Assembly: GCF_000633595.2 (NCBI RefSeq)
Contig: NZ_JIBU02000012.1
Span: forward strand, 189,574 to 253,573
Source: Clostridium drakei
Lineage (GTDB): Bacteria; Bacillota; Clostridia; Clostridiales; Clostridiaceae
DNA length: 64,000 nucleotides
Direction: 5' to 3'
Part shown: positions 9,291-16,231 of the stretch, in pieces
How the letters are laid out: each line of letters begins with the position of its first letter
Numbering within the stretch: position 1 is the first letter of the stretch
Made by a program: the position numbers and the translations under genes
Notes under the pieces: generated by a model
Seen by the model: the letters and a program-made list of their open reading frames with translations, nothing else
What the model was told of the DNA's origin: nothing
Database searches by the model: none

Positions 9291-10080
9291 AGTTAAAAAT
9301 CTTCATTTTTCATATAGCAAGGAAGAGGAAATTTTAAAAGGTATAAATTTAGAGTTGGACAATAGAAGTACAGCTATAATTGGTCAAAATGGAGCAGGAA
9401 AAACTACTTTTGTTAAACTATTAAAAGGTCTTTTAAAGCCTTCAGAAGGGGAAATACTTATAGAAGGAATAAACACTAAAGAAGCAACTGTAGCCAGTTT
9501 ATCATCGAAAATAGGGTTGGTTTTTCAAAATCCTAATGATCAAATATTTAAGAATAAAGTAATAGATGAAGTTATGTTTGGAGCATTAAATATTGGACAA
9601 AGTAGAGAAGAAGCTTATAAAAATTCTATGAATGCTTTAAAAATGGTAGGATTGGAGCATTTAGAACACAACAATCCTTATGATTTAAGCTTATCTGAAA
9701 GAAAGCTTATAAGTATAGCTTCAATAGTTTCTATGAATACGGATATTATAATATTTGATGAACCGACAATTGCACAGGATTATGAAGGAAGAGAAAAGAT
9801 TAAAAATATAATATTAAAATTGAGAGAAAAAAATAAACTTGTTATAACTATAATTCATGATATGGACTTTGTAGCAGAATGTTTTGAAAGAGTTATTGTG
9901 TTTGCTCAAGGAAAAATGTTAATGGATGGCGTAACAAGAGAGATTTTTTCAAGAGAAGAGGAACTTAAGAAAGCATATTTAGAAACACCACATATAACTA
10001 AGTTTTGTAAAAAGTTAGGCTTTAATGAAACGTTCTTAACTGTTAGTGAATTTGTAAAATACAAAAAAAGCATTTCATAA
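9274..10080 (+). CDS. ecfA2: ECF transporter ATPase A2 with altered signature motif
   Basis: This is a 268-residue ABC ATPase with Walker A GQNGAGKTTF, Q loop VFQNPNDQ, Walker B IIIFDEPTIAQD and switch His in IIHDMD. The signature motif is unusual: LSLSERKLISIA replaces the LSGGQ-RVAIA of the family, losing both glycines and the glutamine. In asymmetric ABC pairs, one composite ATP site is often degenerate, so the pair A1/A2 may have only one fully competent site. The start lies inside the end of ecfA1, so translation is probably coupled. It is the last gene of the operon, with a terminator about five bases later. Confidence 0.92.
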   Translation: MNKKIEVKNLHFSYSKEEEILKGINLELDNRSTAIIGQNGAGKTTFVKLLKGLLKPSEGEILIEGINTKEATVASLSSKIGLVFQNPNDQIFKNKVIDEVMFGALNIGQSREEAYKNSMNALKMVGLEHLEHNNPYDLSLSERKLISIASIVSMNTDIIIFDEPTIAQDYEGREKIKNIILKLREKNKLVITIIHDMDFVAECFERVIVFAQGKMLMDGVTREIFSREEELKKAYLETPHITKFCKKLGFNETFLTVSEFVKYKKSIS

Positions 10081-10084
10081 TATT

Positions 10085-10135
10085 AAAAAAAACCTGTAAA
10101 TTTACTTATATAAAGTATTTTACAGGGTTTTTTAT
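10085..10135 (+). terminator. Terminator of the phosphorylase-ECF operon
   Basis: AACCTGTAAA pairs with TTTACAGGGTT and is followed by a T run. Confidence 0.85.
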
Positions 10136-10244
10136 AACAAAAATAAAAAAGTTATTTAAGTATTCATCAATTTGAAGTATAATATTTTTATGGAAAAAAT
10201 TGAAATTAGTGTAAAATATTACACTGGTTAAGGGGGATGCTTAA

Positions 10245-11432
10245 ATGGGTATTAAGAAACAAAAGTTTGTTAGGAGATTGTTGGTTACATCCATTTGTAT
10301 ACTTTTATTTGTTTTTGTAGTATGGATTATTTTTATGAAAATAGCAAGTAAAAAAACTATAATAATTGGTTTTGATGCTCAACTTACAGGTAAACAGTCC
10401 CAACTTGGAATACAAGAGAGAAATGGAGTTCAGCTTGCGGTTGAAAAAATTAATGCATCAGGTGGTATTGATGGCGAAAAAATACAATTAATGATACGTG
10501 ATGATCTTGGAATACCAGAACAGGCACAAAAGATGGATTCAGATCTCATTAAATTGGGCGCTGTTGCTATTATCGGACATGCTACTAGTGAACAAACTTT
10601 AGCAGGTGTTAAAGCGGCAAATGATGATAAAGAAATAATGATAGGACCAACGGTATCTACTCCAAAATTAGCTGGTATAGATGATTATTTTTTTCATGTG
10701 TATCCTTCCTTTAACGAAAGCTCAAAAGCTTTCGCAGAATATATTTATAAAAAGAATAATATAAAAGAAATATCTATAATTTATGATACAGATAATAAAG
10801 CATATTCAGAGGATTATATGGAGATTTTTGAAAATAAATTTAAATCTTTAGGTGGTAACGTAAATGGAGAAATCAGTTTTTCGTCTAAGAATCAATCAGA
10901 TTTTTCCTCATTATTATATAAATTAAATGGTAGTAAAATACAAGGTGTACTTATAATTGCATCAGATATTGACACAGCTATGATTGCTCAAAAAATTAGA
11001 GCTATGAATTTGTCATTTCCACTATATGCTTCATCTTGGGCACAAACGCCAACTTTAATTGTTAATGGCGGCACAGCAGTTGAAGGAATGAAGGTTGAAC
11101 AATGTTATGTTCCTAATGATAAATCTCAAGCTTTTAAAGATTTTCAAGATAACTATAAAACAAGGTTTGGAAGTGAGCCTACATTTGGAGCTGCTTTTGG
11201 TTATGAAGCTACTTCAATGCTTACAGAAGCTCTTAAAAGAACTGAAGGAAAGAAAAAGGGCTTAAAAGAAGAAATTTTAAAAAATAGTAATTTTACAGGA
11301 ATAATAGATGGTTTTTCTGTAGATAAGCTTGGTGATACGAAAATACCTTTTTATTTAAGTTCTATTAATGGAGGTAAATTCGTTGAGATTGAAAAATTAA
11401 GCCCAGTAAATTCTGAAAATAACGTCAATTGA
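10245..11432 (+). CDS. Membrane-anchored ABC-type (Leu/Ile/Val-like) substrate-binding protein
   Basis: The 395-residue protein has a type-1 periplasmic-binding fold (GFDAQLTGKQSQLGIQERNGVQLAVEKINASGGI, the usual N-terminal lobe opening, and IIGHATSEQTLAGVKAAN). Instead of a lipobox cysteine, it has a single uncleaved-looking hydrophobic helix at residues 12-34, so it is probably tethered to the outer face of the membrane by that helix. No permease or ATPase gene is adjacent. It may serve a transporter encoded elsewhere or act as a sensor, as orphan binding proteins of this family sometimes do. The ligand is unknown; the family commonly binds branched-chain amino acids or amides. AAGGGGGATG provides the ribosome site. 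Confidence 0.82.
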   Translation: MGIKKQKFVRRLLVTSICILLFVFVVWIIFMKIASKKTIIIGFDAQLTGKQSQLGIQERNGVQLAVEKINASGGIDGEKIQLMIRDDLGIPEQAQKMDSDLIKLGAVAIIGHATSEQTLAGVKAANDDKEIMIGPTVSTPKLAGIDDYFFHVYPSFNESSKAFAEYIYKKNNIKEISIIYDTDNKAYSEDYMEIFENKFKSLGGNVNGEISFSSKNQSDFSSLLYKLNGSKIQGVLIIASDIDTAMIAQKIRAMNLSFPLYASSWAQTPTLIVNGGTAVEGMKVEQCYVPNDKSQAFKDFQDNYKTRFGSEPTFGAAFGYEATSMLTEALKRTEGKKKGLKEEILKNSNFTGIIDGFSVDKLGDTKIPFYLSSINGGKFVEIEKLSPVNSENNVN

Positions 11433-11632
11433 TGAAATATATGATTAATGTATATTTTATTGTTAATTATGTATAGTAAAAAAGCCCAAAAAGATTGTTA
11501 GCTTAATACATATATTTCAATTTAATAAGATGTTATTATAATCATGAAAGGAAGATACATTAATTATAAATTAAAGCATATAAATAGATTAGATTTTTAT
11601 ATTACTACAAAATGTTTTGGAGGTGTTTTTTT

Positions 11633-12070
11633 ATGGTTAGAGAATCTATTCTTAGATACAGGGTAAATCCTGATAGCACACATTATTTAGGAGGGGTTAT
11701 GAAACCCAATAAACATTTAGATATATATGGTGATGTAGGAACTGAACTTTGCGTTCTTCAAGATGGAGATGAATCATTATTTGCAGGATATGAAAAAGTG
11801 GAATTTTTAAAACCAGTTTACGAAGGGGATTATATTGAATGTCATGGACGTATAATTAAAGTTGGAAATTCTTCTCGTAAATGTCAGTTTGAAACATATA
11901 AGGTAGCTACTCCGGCAAGACGTAATGGAAAACTTGATTCCAAAGTAAATGATGTTGATGTTTTAGATCCACCAGTTTTGGTAGCAAGAGCAATAGGAAC
12001 TTTAGTTGTTAAGAAAAATTGTCAAAGGGGAGTTCAACCAGATGGTGTTATAAAAAACAAATGGGAATAA
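11633..12070 (+). CDS. Hotdog-fold CoA ammonia-lyase-like protein (beta-alanyl-CoA ammonia-lyase type)
   Basis: The 145-residue protein matches, from memory of the family, beta-alanyl-CoA:ammonia lyase (Acl of Anaerotignum/Clostridium propionicum), which is also 145 residues. Shared patterns are HYLGGVM, DVGTELCVLQDGDESLFAGYE, EFLKPVYEGDYIECHGRI, KVGNSSRKCQFETYKVAT and QRGVQPDG. Such enzymes remove ammonia from a 3-aminoacyl-CoA to give an enoyl-CoA. The ATG at 11633, nine bases after GGAGG, is preferred to the in-frame ATG at 11612. The partner gene begins 26 bases downstream. A thioesterase-like role cannot be excluded, since the hotdog fold is shared, but the conserved glutamate-containing GTEL segment favours a lyase. 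Confidence 0.75.
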   Translation: MVRESILRYRVNPDSTHYLGGVMKPNKHLDIYGDVGTELCVLQDGDESLFAGYEKVEFLKPVYEGDYIECHGRIIKVGNSSRKCQFETYKVATPARRNGKLDSKVNDVDVLDPPVLVARAIGTLVVKKNCQRGVQPDGVIKNKWE

Positions 12071-12096
12071 TATTATAAAATTGGGAGGTGCTTATA

Positions 12097-12501
12097 GTGT
12101 CAGAAACATTTGTTAAACCAGAAAAAAATTATGAAACTATGATACGTACTCGAATGTCTTCAGGTGAAGCACATTATGCAGGTGAATTAGTTAATGGTTC
12201 GCATACAGTAGAATTAATGGGTGATGTTGCAACTAACCTAATGATTATGCGTGATGGTAATGAGGGTACATGCTTAGGTTATGATGAAATTAGGTATACA
12301 TTTCCTACTTATGCAGGAGATTTTATAGAGGTAGATGGACGAATAATAGGAGAATGTGGAAATAAAAGAAAAGTACAGTTAAGAGCTTTTAAAATAGCTG
12401 AAAATGCTAGAATGTTAAGACAGGATTCTGCTGTAAATGTTTATGAAAATCCTGTTATGACAGTTGAAGCTACAGCTATTTACGAAGTACCTGAGAAATA
12501 A
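12097..12501 (+). CDS. Second hotdog-fold CoA ammonia-lyase-like protein (Kal type)
   Basis: The 134-residue paralogue of the preceding gene resembles 3-aminobutyryl-CoA ammonia-lyase (Kal of lysine fermentation): MIRTRMSSGEAHYAGELVNG, LMGDVATNLMIMRDGNEGTCLGYDEI and TYAGDFIEVDGRIIG. The position equivalent to the GTEL of its neighbour reads ATNL, so the acidic residue is replaced by asparagine. This may mean that this chain is a non-catalytic partner, or has a different substrate. The start is taken as the GTG at 12097, eight bases after GGGAGG; the GTG at 12088 lies inside that ribosome site. The two genes form a small operon ending at a terminator. None of the other lysine-pathway genes is nearby. 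Confidence 0.68.
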   Translation: MSETFVKPEKNYETMIRTRMSSGEAHYAGELVNGSHTVELMGDVATNLMIMRDGNEGTCLGYDEIRYTFPTYAGDFIEVDGRIIGECGNKRKVQLRAFKIAENARMLRQDSAVNVYENPVMTVEATAIYEVPEK

Positions 12502-12514
12502 TTCAATTAATAAT

Positions 12515-12560
12515 AAAAATAGGGTTTGATACTGATTCAGTATTGAACCCTATTTTTATT
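12515..12560 (+). terminator. Terminator of the hotdog gene pair
   Basis: AAAAATAGGGTTTGATACT pairs with AGTATTGAACCCTATTTTT. Confidence 0.88.
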
Positions 12561-12709
12561 ATAATTTCTTTTAATTTTTAATATAAATATTTTATAGGCT
12601 TATATAAAGGCATAAACATTTTATTCCATTAATATATCTTTTTGGGAATGAAAGCATTAAAATATAATTGAATAAGTTCGAAATAGGCTTTGATGGGGGA
12701 GAGTTAATT

Positions 12710-13918
12710 ATGGAGGCTACATTTGATCAGTTAATAAACTTGTCAGAATTAAAGGATTTAAAATTAGTAAGTGGAAACAAAGGCATTTTTAGAAGTGTAA
12801 AATGGGTACATATTATGGAAACTCCTGATATAGTGAGTTATGCAAAAAGTGATGAATTAATAATACTTACAGGGGTAGCAATTTTTGATAATAAGAATGG
12901 ATTTATTGAATTAATAAACGGATTAATAAAAAAGCATGCAGCAGGATTAATTGTGAACGTTGGAAAATATTTTTCAAGGGTGCCTGATTATATAAAGAGA
13001 ATATCTGATGAAAATGATTTCCCTGTTTTTGAAATTCCATGGAAGATTAGTTTATCAGAAGTTACTAAGGTTATTTGCAATCACATAGTAAAATTATATT
13101 TAGAAAAACTTCCTTATGAAAATTTATTAAAAAATATAATATCAGATAAAGTAAATTATGAAGATTTTACAAAAAGGCTTTCAGATTCCGGATATGCTTC
13201 ATTTAAATCATTTAGAATAATTATTGTATCAATAGATCGATTTCAAGAATATTTATATTCTAAAAATGTTAAGGATGAACAAAGTATACTTCATATGAAA
13301 AGTAGCTTTTTAAGATGTGTTAATAGTTCAATTTGGGATGCAAAATTTCAACCTATGAGCCTTTTAGAAAATGAATCTGTAGTTTTTCTTATGATAAATG
13401 AAAAAGATAAGCTTATTAATTTAGAAAAGCTTTTGGAGGGTATAAGAGAAAATGGTAAAAAGAACTTTTTAGATATTAATTTAAGTATAGCAGTTGGAAA
13501 TGCATATACTAAATTTTCTGAAATAAAGACAAGTTATTTAGAAGCTTTGAAAACTTTAAAAGTAATAAAGTCAGAAGGTAGTAATGACAAAAATATGTTT
13601 TATTCAGATATAGGAGCTTATAAATTACTTAGTGAAATAAAAAATGTAACTTTATTAAAAGAATATTATGATGAAACTGTAGGAATACTTGAGCAATATG
13701 ATGCTCAAAATGATACTGATTTTACCCATATATTTTATGTATTTATAGAAAAAAACGGAAATTATATACAAACATCAAAAAAACTTTATTTGCATAGAAA
13801 TACATTAATGTACAAAATCAATAAAATACAGGAAATTTTAAAAAAGGATTTAACAGATACAAAAGTTAAATTTGAATTTTACTTAGGGTATCTTATAAAA
13901 AATTTTAACAACTTTTAA
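12710..13918 (+). CDS. PucR-family transcriptional regulator
   Basis: The 402-residue regulator has the PucR N-terminal domain (about residues 8-130, with LKLVSGNKGIFRSVKWVHIMETPDI and DELIILTG), a GGDEF-like central region without catalytic motifs, and a C-terminal helix-turn-helix of the PucR/CdaR type (about 345-400; FIEKNGNYIQTSKKLYLHRNTLMYKINKIQ). The family controls purine, amino-acid and organic-acid catabolism. The ATG at 12710 follows GGGGGAGAG by six bases and gives the usual N-terminus; the in-frame TTG at 12668 has no ribosome site. Its place just downstream of the hotdog pair suggests it may regulate them. The gene ends only 11 bases from the hairpin in the opposing small ORF. 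Confidence 0.85.
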   Translation: MEATFDQLINLSELKDLKLVSGNKGIFRSVKWVHIMETPDIVSYAKSDELIILTGVAIFDNKNGFIELINGLIKKHAAGLIVNVGKYFSRVPDYIKRISDENDFPVFEIPWKISLSEVTKVICNHIVKLYLEKLPYENLLKNIISDKVNYEDFTKRLSDSGYASFKSFRIIIVSIDRFQEYLYSKNVKDEQSILHMKSSFLRCVNSSIWDAKFQPMSLLENESVVFLMINEKDKLINLEKLLEGIRENGKKNFLDINLSIAVGNAYTKFSEIKTSYLEALKTLKVIKSEGSNDKNMFYSDIGAYKLLSEIKNVTLLKEYYDETVGILEQYDAQNDTDFTHIFYVFIEKNGNYIQTSKKLYLHRNTLMYKINKIQEILKKDLTDTKVKFEFYLGYLIKNFNNF

Positions 13919-14114
13919 ATGAAAAGCAATACCCGTAAGAATAATCCCAATTTTTATTCTTACGGGTATATGAACCTTTACCTTTTTTAGACTTATGTGT
14001 ACCAGTACCTCTAGAAATTTCGCTAGCATTAAATTTTCTAGAATTTAAAGCTATTTCGTTAAGATTGATAGTGAAGCTTAAATTTTTAGTCATATATTTC
14101 TTTGACTTTTTCAT
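13905..14114 (-). CDS. ArfA/BrfA-type ribosome rescue factor candidate with hairpin inside the ORF
   Basis: This is a 69-codon ORF. Residues 41-55 read KSKKGKGSYTRKNKN, close to the KNKKGKGSYMRKGKH core of E. coli ArfA, the basic segment that occupies the empty mRNA channel of stalled ribosomes while release factor 2 is recruited. Upstream lies a helix-like stretch (LNEIALNSRKFN) and downstream an aromatic tail (WDYSYGYCF). AGAAGGG lies nine bases before the ATG; an internal ATG at codon 8 is an alternative. A 14-bp perfect hairpin (13929-13969) covers codons 49-62. In E. coli arfA and B. subtilis brfA, a hairpin inside the ORF yields non-stop mRNA, so that the protein accumulates only when trans-translation fails. 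The same logic is inferred here. The 3' end overlaps the end of the PucR gene. The short motif match is strong; the function is inferred. Confidence 0.72.
   Translation of the reverse strand: MKKSKKYMTKNLSFTINLNEIALNSRKFNASEISRGTGTHKSKKGKGSYTRKNKNWDYSYGYCFSFKSC
13929..13969. terminator. 14-bp perfect hairpin inside the ArfA-like ORF
   Basis: ATACCCGTAAGAAT (13929-13942) pairs exactly with ATTCTTACGGGTAT (13956-13969) across a 13-base loop. Neither strand has a strong T run after it (minus strand: TTGCTTTTCATTT). It may be a terminator shared with the PucR gene, or an RNase III site as in E. coli arfA. Confidence 0.7.
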
Positions 14115-14143
14115 TTAAATCATCCCTTCTTAAATATAATAGT

Positions 14144-14206
14144 TTAATCTAAGTATACTAAACATTCTTCCATAACGTCTACAGGAATTTCAAATATTAT
14201 TTCCAT
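14144..14206 (-). CDS. 20-residue ORF upstream of the ArfA-like gene
   Basis: This ORF of 20 codons plus stop encodes a small acidic peptide (MEIIFEIPVDVMEECLVYLD). It is preceded by a perfect AAGGAGG (14218-14224), 11 bases before the ATG, and by a sigma-A-like promoter. It ends 29 bases before the ArfA-like start and is too short for ordinary gene calling. It could be a leader peptide that sets translation of the downstream gene, or a small protein in its own right. No homologue is recognised. Support is limited to the ribosome site, promoter and position. Confidence 0.5.
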   Translation of the reverse strand: MEIIFEIPVDVMEECLVYLD

Positions 14207-14294
14207 ATTATTTAATACCTCCTTATAAAAATACTTTTTATTAATAAAAAATATTTTTTGATAAATTCTATTAATAAACTTTGTTTGTTAGATC

Positions 14295-14322
14295 ATTATA
14301 TCATGGAAATAAAAAAAATCAA
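14295..14322 (-). promoter_or_regulatory. Sigma-A-like promoter for the small-ORF/ArfA-like unit
   Basis: On the minus strand, TTGATT (14317-14322) and TATAAT (14295-14300) are separated by 16 bases. The predicted transcript starts near 14288 and has a leader of about 65 bases before AAGGAGG. The remaining part of 14323-14450 is AT-rich, with no ORF. Confidence 0.6.
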
Positions 14323-14472
14323 GCTTTTTATGATTTTATTATAAATTTTTAGTAGAAAGTTTAAATTGGAAATTAAATAATATTTTAATATTTATGAATT
14401 GAAATTTGAAAAATCGGAAAAATAAATTATGAACTATCCAAATTATAATAGTGAAAGGAGTACTGTAATATT

Positions 14473-14661
14473 ATGAAAGCTAATGTTGATAAAGATACTT
14501 GTATAGGTTGTGGGTTATGTCCAGATGTTTGTCCAGAAGTATTTCAAATGGATGATGATGGTAAAGCAAAAGCTATTGAAGATGAAGTACCATCTGTAGA
14601 AGAAAGTAGTGCACAAGAAGCAGCGGATCAGTGCCCTGTAAATGCAATTTCAGTGGAATAG
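14473..14661 (+). CDS. Single-cluster [4Fe-4S] ferredoxin
   Basis: The 62-residue acidic ferredoxin has the cluster motif CIGCGLCPDVCP near the N-terminus and the last cysteine in DQCPVNAISVE, the arrangement of single [4Fe-4S] ferredoxins of Thermotoga and many clostridia. The two further cysteines around the motif are usual for this type. It carries one low-potential electron between cytosolic oxidoreductases. A GAAAGGAG ribosome site lies 12 bases before the ATG. It is monocistronic. Confidence 0.93.
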   Translation: MKANVDKDTCIGCGLCPDVCPEVFQMDDDGKAKAIEDEVPSVEESSAQEAADQCPVNAISVE

Positions 14662-14688
14662 GATGTATTAAAAACAATTAAAAAATGA

Positions 14689-14779
14689 GCTAGTATATTT
14701 TGTAAAATATTTTTTTGAGAAGAATAAGCAATTTCAATTAGAAATATTTACTCAATAGTACAAAATATACTAGCATTTT
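14689..14779 (+). terminator. Long hairpin after the ferredoxin gene
   Basis: GCTAGTATATTTTGTA (14689-14704) pairs perfectly with TACAAAATATACTAGC (14759-14774), followed by ATTTTTGA. The 54-base loop contains TTGAG/CTCAA and ATTTC/GAAAT pairs that extend the structure. It is longer than a plain terminator. Confidence 0.6.
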
Positions 14780-14801
14780 TGATTAGATAATTAATTGGAT
14801 T

Positions 14802-14891
14802 AGTTATAGAAGAGCTTATTCAGACCCACAGAAATGTTTATCCTGCACTTTAAGAAGTGTTGGTATTACAAATGGCAGAAATTGTATAAAA
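14802..14891 (+). repeat. Divergent copy of the structured repeat/RNA element
   Basis: The order AGAAGAGCTTATTCAG, TTTATCCTGCAC-TTAAGAAG, GTATTACAAATGGCAG and TGTATAAA matches AGAAGAACTTATCCAG, TTATCTCCCACCTTAAGAGG, GTTACGGATGGTAG and CGGATAAA in the element at 25841-25993. It lies in the leader region of the NlpC/P60 gene. The alignment was made by eye and includes gaps; homology is likely but unproven. Nothing else was found in 14892-15050. Confidence 0.45.
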
Positions 14892-15062
14892 TATCATATT
14901 AAATTTATTAAAAGTAAAAAATATAAAAATAAATTTTAAAAATTCGTAAACTTGTGATATAATGAAAAAGGTTGTTTTTAAATTTTCATATTATAACCTA
15001 TTGTAATATGAAATTGGACAAAGAGTAAAAAAAATTAAGAAAAGTATAAAGGAGAGATATTA

Positions 15063-16052
15063 GTGAAAAAAATAGTAAAGTTTATTACGGGAACTTTAAC
15101 CGCAGTATTCTTACTGGGAAATACGGTTTTTGCAAAACCAGCAGCTAATGACCCCTCACAAGATGGAAGTGTTAATGTCAATATAGAAAAACTAGATAAT
15201 GACATACAAAATGCTTTAGTAAAATTAGATAGTAACAATAAGGAAATAACTAAGACTTCAAATGACATAAAATCATTAGAACAGCAGATAAAAAATAATG
15301 ATACTGATATAATTCAGCACAAAGACATATTGAAAAAAAGAGTACGAGCAGCATACATAAATGGATCTGGTGGATATGTTGAAATGATATTGGATTCAAC
15401 AAATTTTTCGGATTTTCTATCTAGAATGGAAGCAATAAAAACAATTGTGGCTTTTGATAACAAAACAATTGCTTCTTTAAATGATAAAAAGAACAAAATG
15501 GAAACAGAAAAAAAGAACTTAAATGAAAAAAGTACTAAATTGATAAGTTTAAAAGCAGATACAGAAAAAAAGATTGCCAAGCTTAATTCGGATAAGGATG
15601 CTGCTAAGAAGTTAGCTGCTCAATCTCAGCAGAAGCAAGTTGCATATGCTTCAGCAGCAGTTTCTAAACCTAGCTTATCAAGAGGAGCATCTGTATCTTT
15701 GGGAAGCAATGCAGTAGTGAATTATGCTTATAGTTTCATAGGAACTCCTTATGTCTGGGGAGGAACTTCACCTTCAGGTTTTGATTGTTCAGGATTTACT
15801 CAGTATGTTTATGCACATTTCGGTGTTGGACTCGGAAGAACTACTTATGAACAAATAAATGATGGTACTACTGTATCAAGAGATCAACTTCAACCAGGAG
15901 ATTTGGTTTTATTTGGAACATCAGGTAATCCTCACCATGTTGGAATATACGTAGGAAATGGAATGTATATTCATGCACCGCAAACTGGAGATGTAGTTAA
16001 AGTTTCACCGCTTACTAGAGGAGATTATTTAACTGCTAAAAGAGTTAAATAA
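15063..16052 (+). CDS. Secreted NlpC/P60 peptidoglycan hydrolase with coiled-coil N-terminus
   Basis: The 329-residue protein has a signal peptide (residues 1-25, cleaved near VFAKP), a long coiled coil (about 38-180) like that of CwlO/PcsB-type hydrolases, a short Ala/Ser linker and an NlpC/P60 domain (about 218-329). The catalytic cysteine is in FDCSGFTQYV, with the histidines in HHVGIYVG and HAPQTG. Such enzymes cut the D-Glu to diamino-acid bond in cell-wall stem peptides, and the coiled coil regulates them, often by contact with FtsEX. The GTG at 15063 follows AGGAGAGAT and gives the signal peptide directly. Single-gene unit. Confidence 0.93.
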   Translation: MKKIVKFITGTLTAVFLLGNTVFAKPAANDPSQDGSVNVNIEKLDNDIQNALVKLDSNNKEITKTSNDIKSLEQQIKNNDTDIIQHKDILKKRVRAAYINGSGGYVEMILDSTNFSDFLSRMEAIKTIVAFDNKTIASLNDKKNKMETEKKNLNEKSTKLISLKADTEKKIAKLNSDKDAAKKLAAQSQQKQVAYASAAVSKPSLSRGASVSLGSNAVVNYAYSFIGTPYVWGGTSPSGFDCSGFTQYVYAHFGVGLGRTTYEQINDGTTVSRDQLQPGDLVLFGTSGNPHHVGIYVGNGMYIHAPQTGDVVKVSPLTRGDYLTAKRVK

Positions 16053-16127
16053 ATTGAAATAGAAGTGGACAAGTTAGCAGCATAAATTATTTTATGTTGT
16101 TAATTTTTTTTACTTTAAATTCAGTTG

Positions 16128-16145
16128 TCTAAGAATCATTTGATT
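16128..16145 (-). repeat. Relic edge of the dispersed repeat
   Basis: TCTAAGAATCATTTGATT matches, with one difference, the reverse complement of the 5' edge of the repeat at 25841-25993. It lies between the NlpC/P60 gene and map. Only the edge is left. Confidence 0.4.
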
Positions 16146-16231
16146 GTACTAAATTTGAAAATTATGTTTAAATTATTAGAAAAGACTGGTATTATATTAG
16201 TAGGCTAAATATTTGATTGGAGATGTATTTG

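Noticed and set aside
11633-12501. Lysine fermentation operon
   Set aside because: Only the ammonia-lyase-like step is represented; no aminomutase, dehydrogenase or cleavage enzyme is nearby.
13929-13969. Plain terminator of the PucR gene only
   Set aside because: It lacks a good T run on the plus strand and lies in frame within an ArfA-like ORF; a shared role remains possible.
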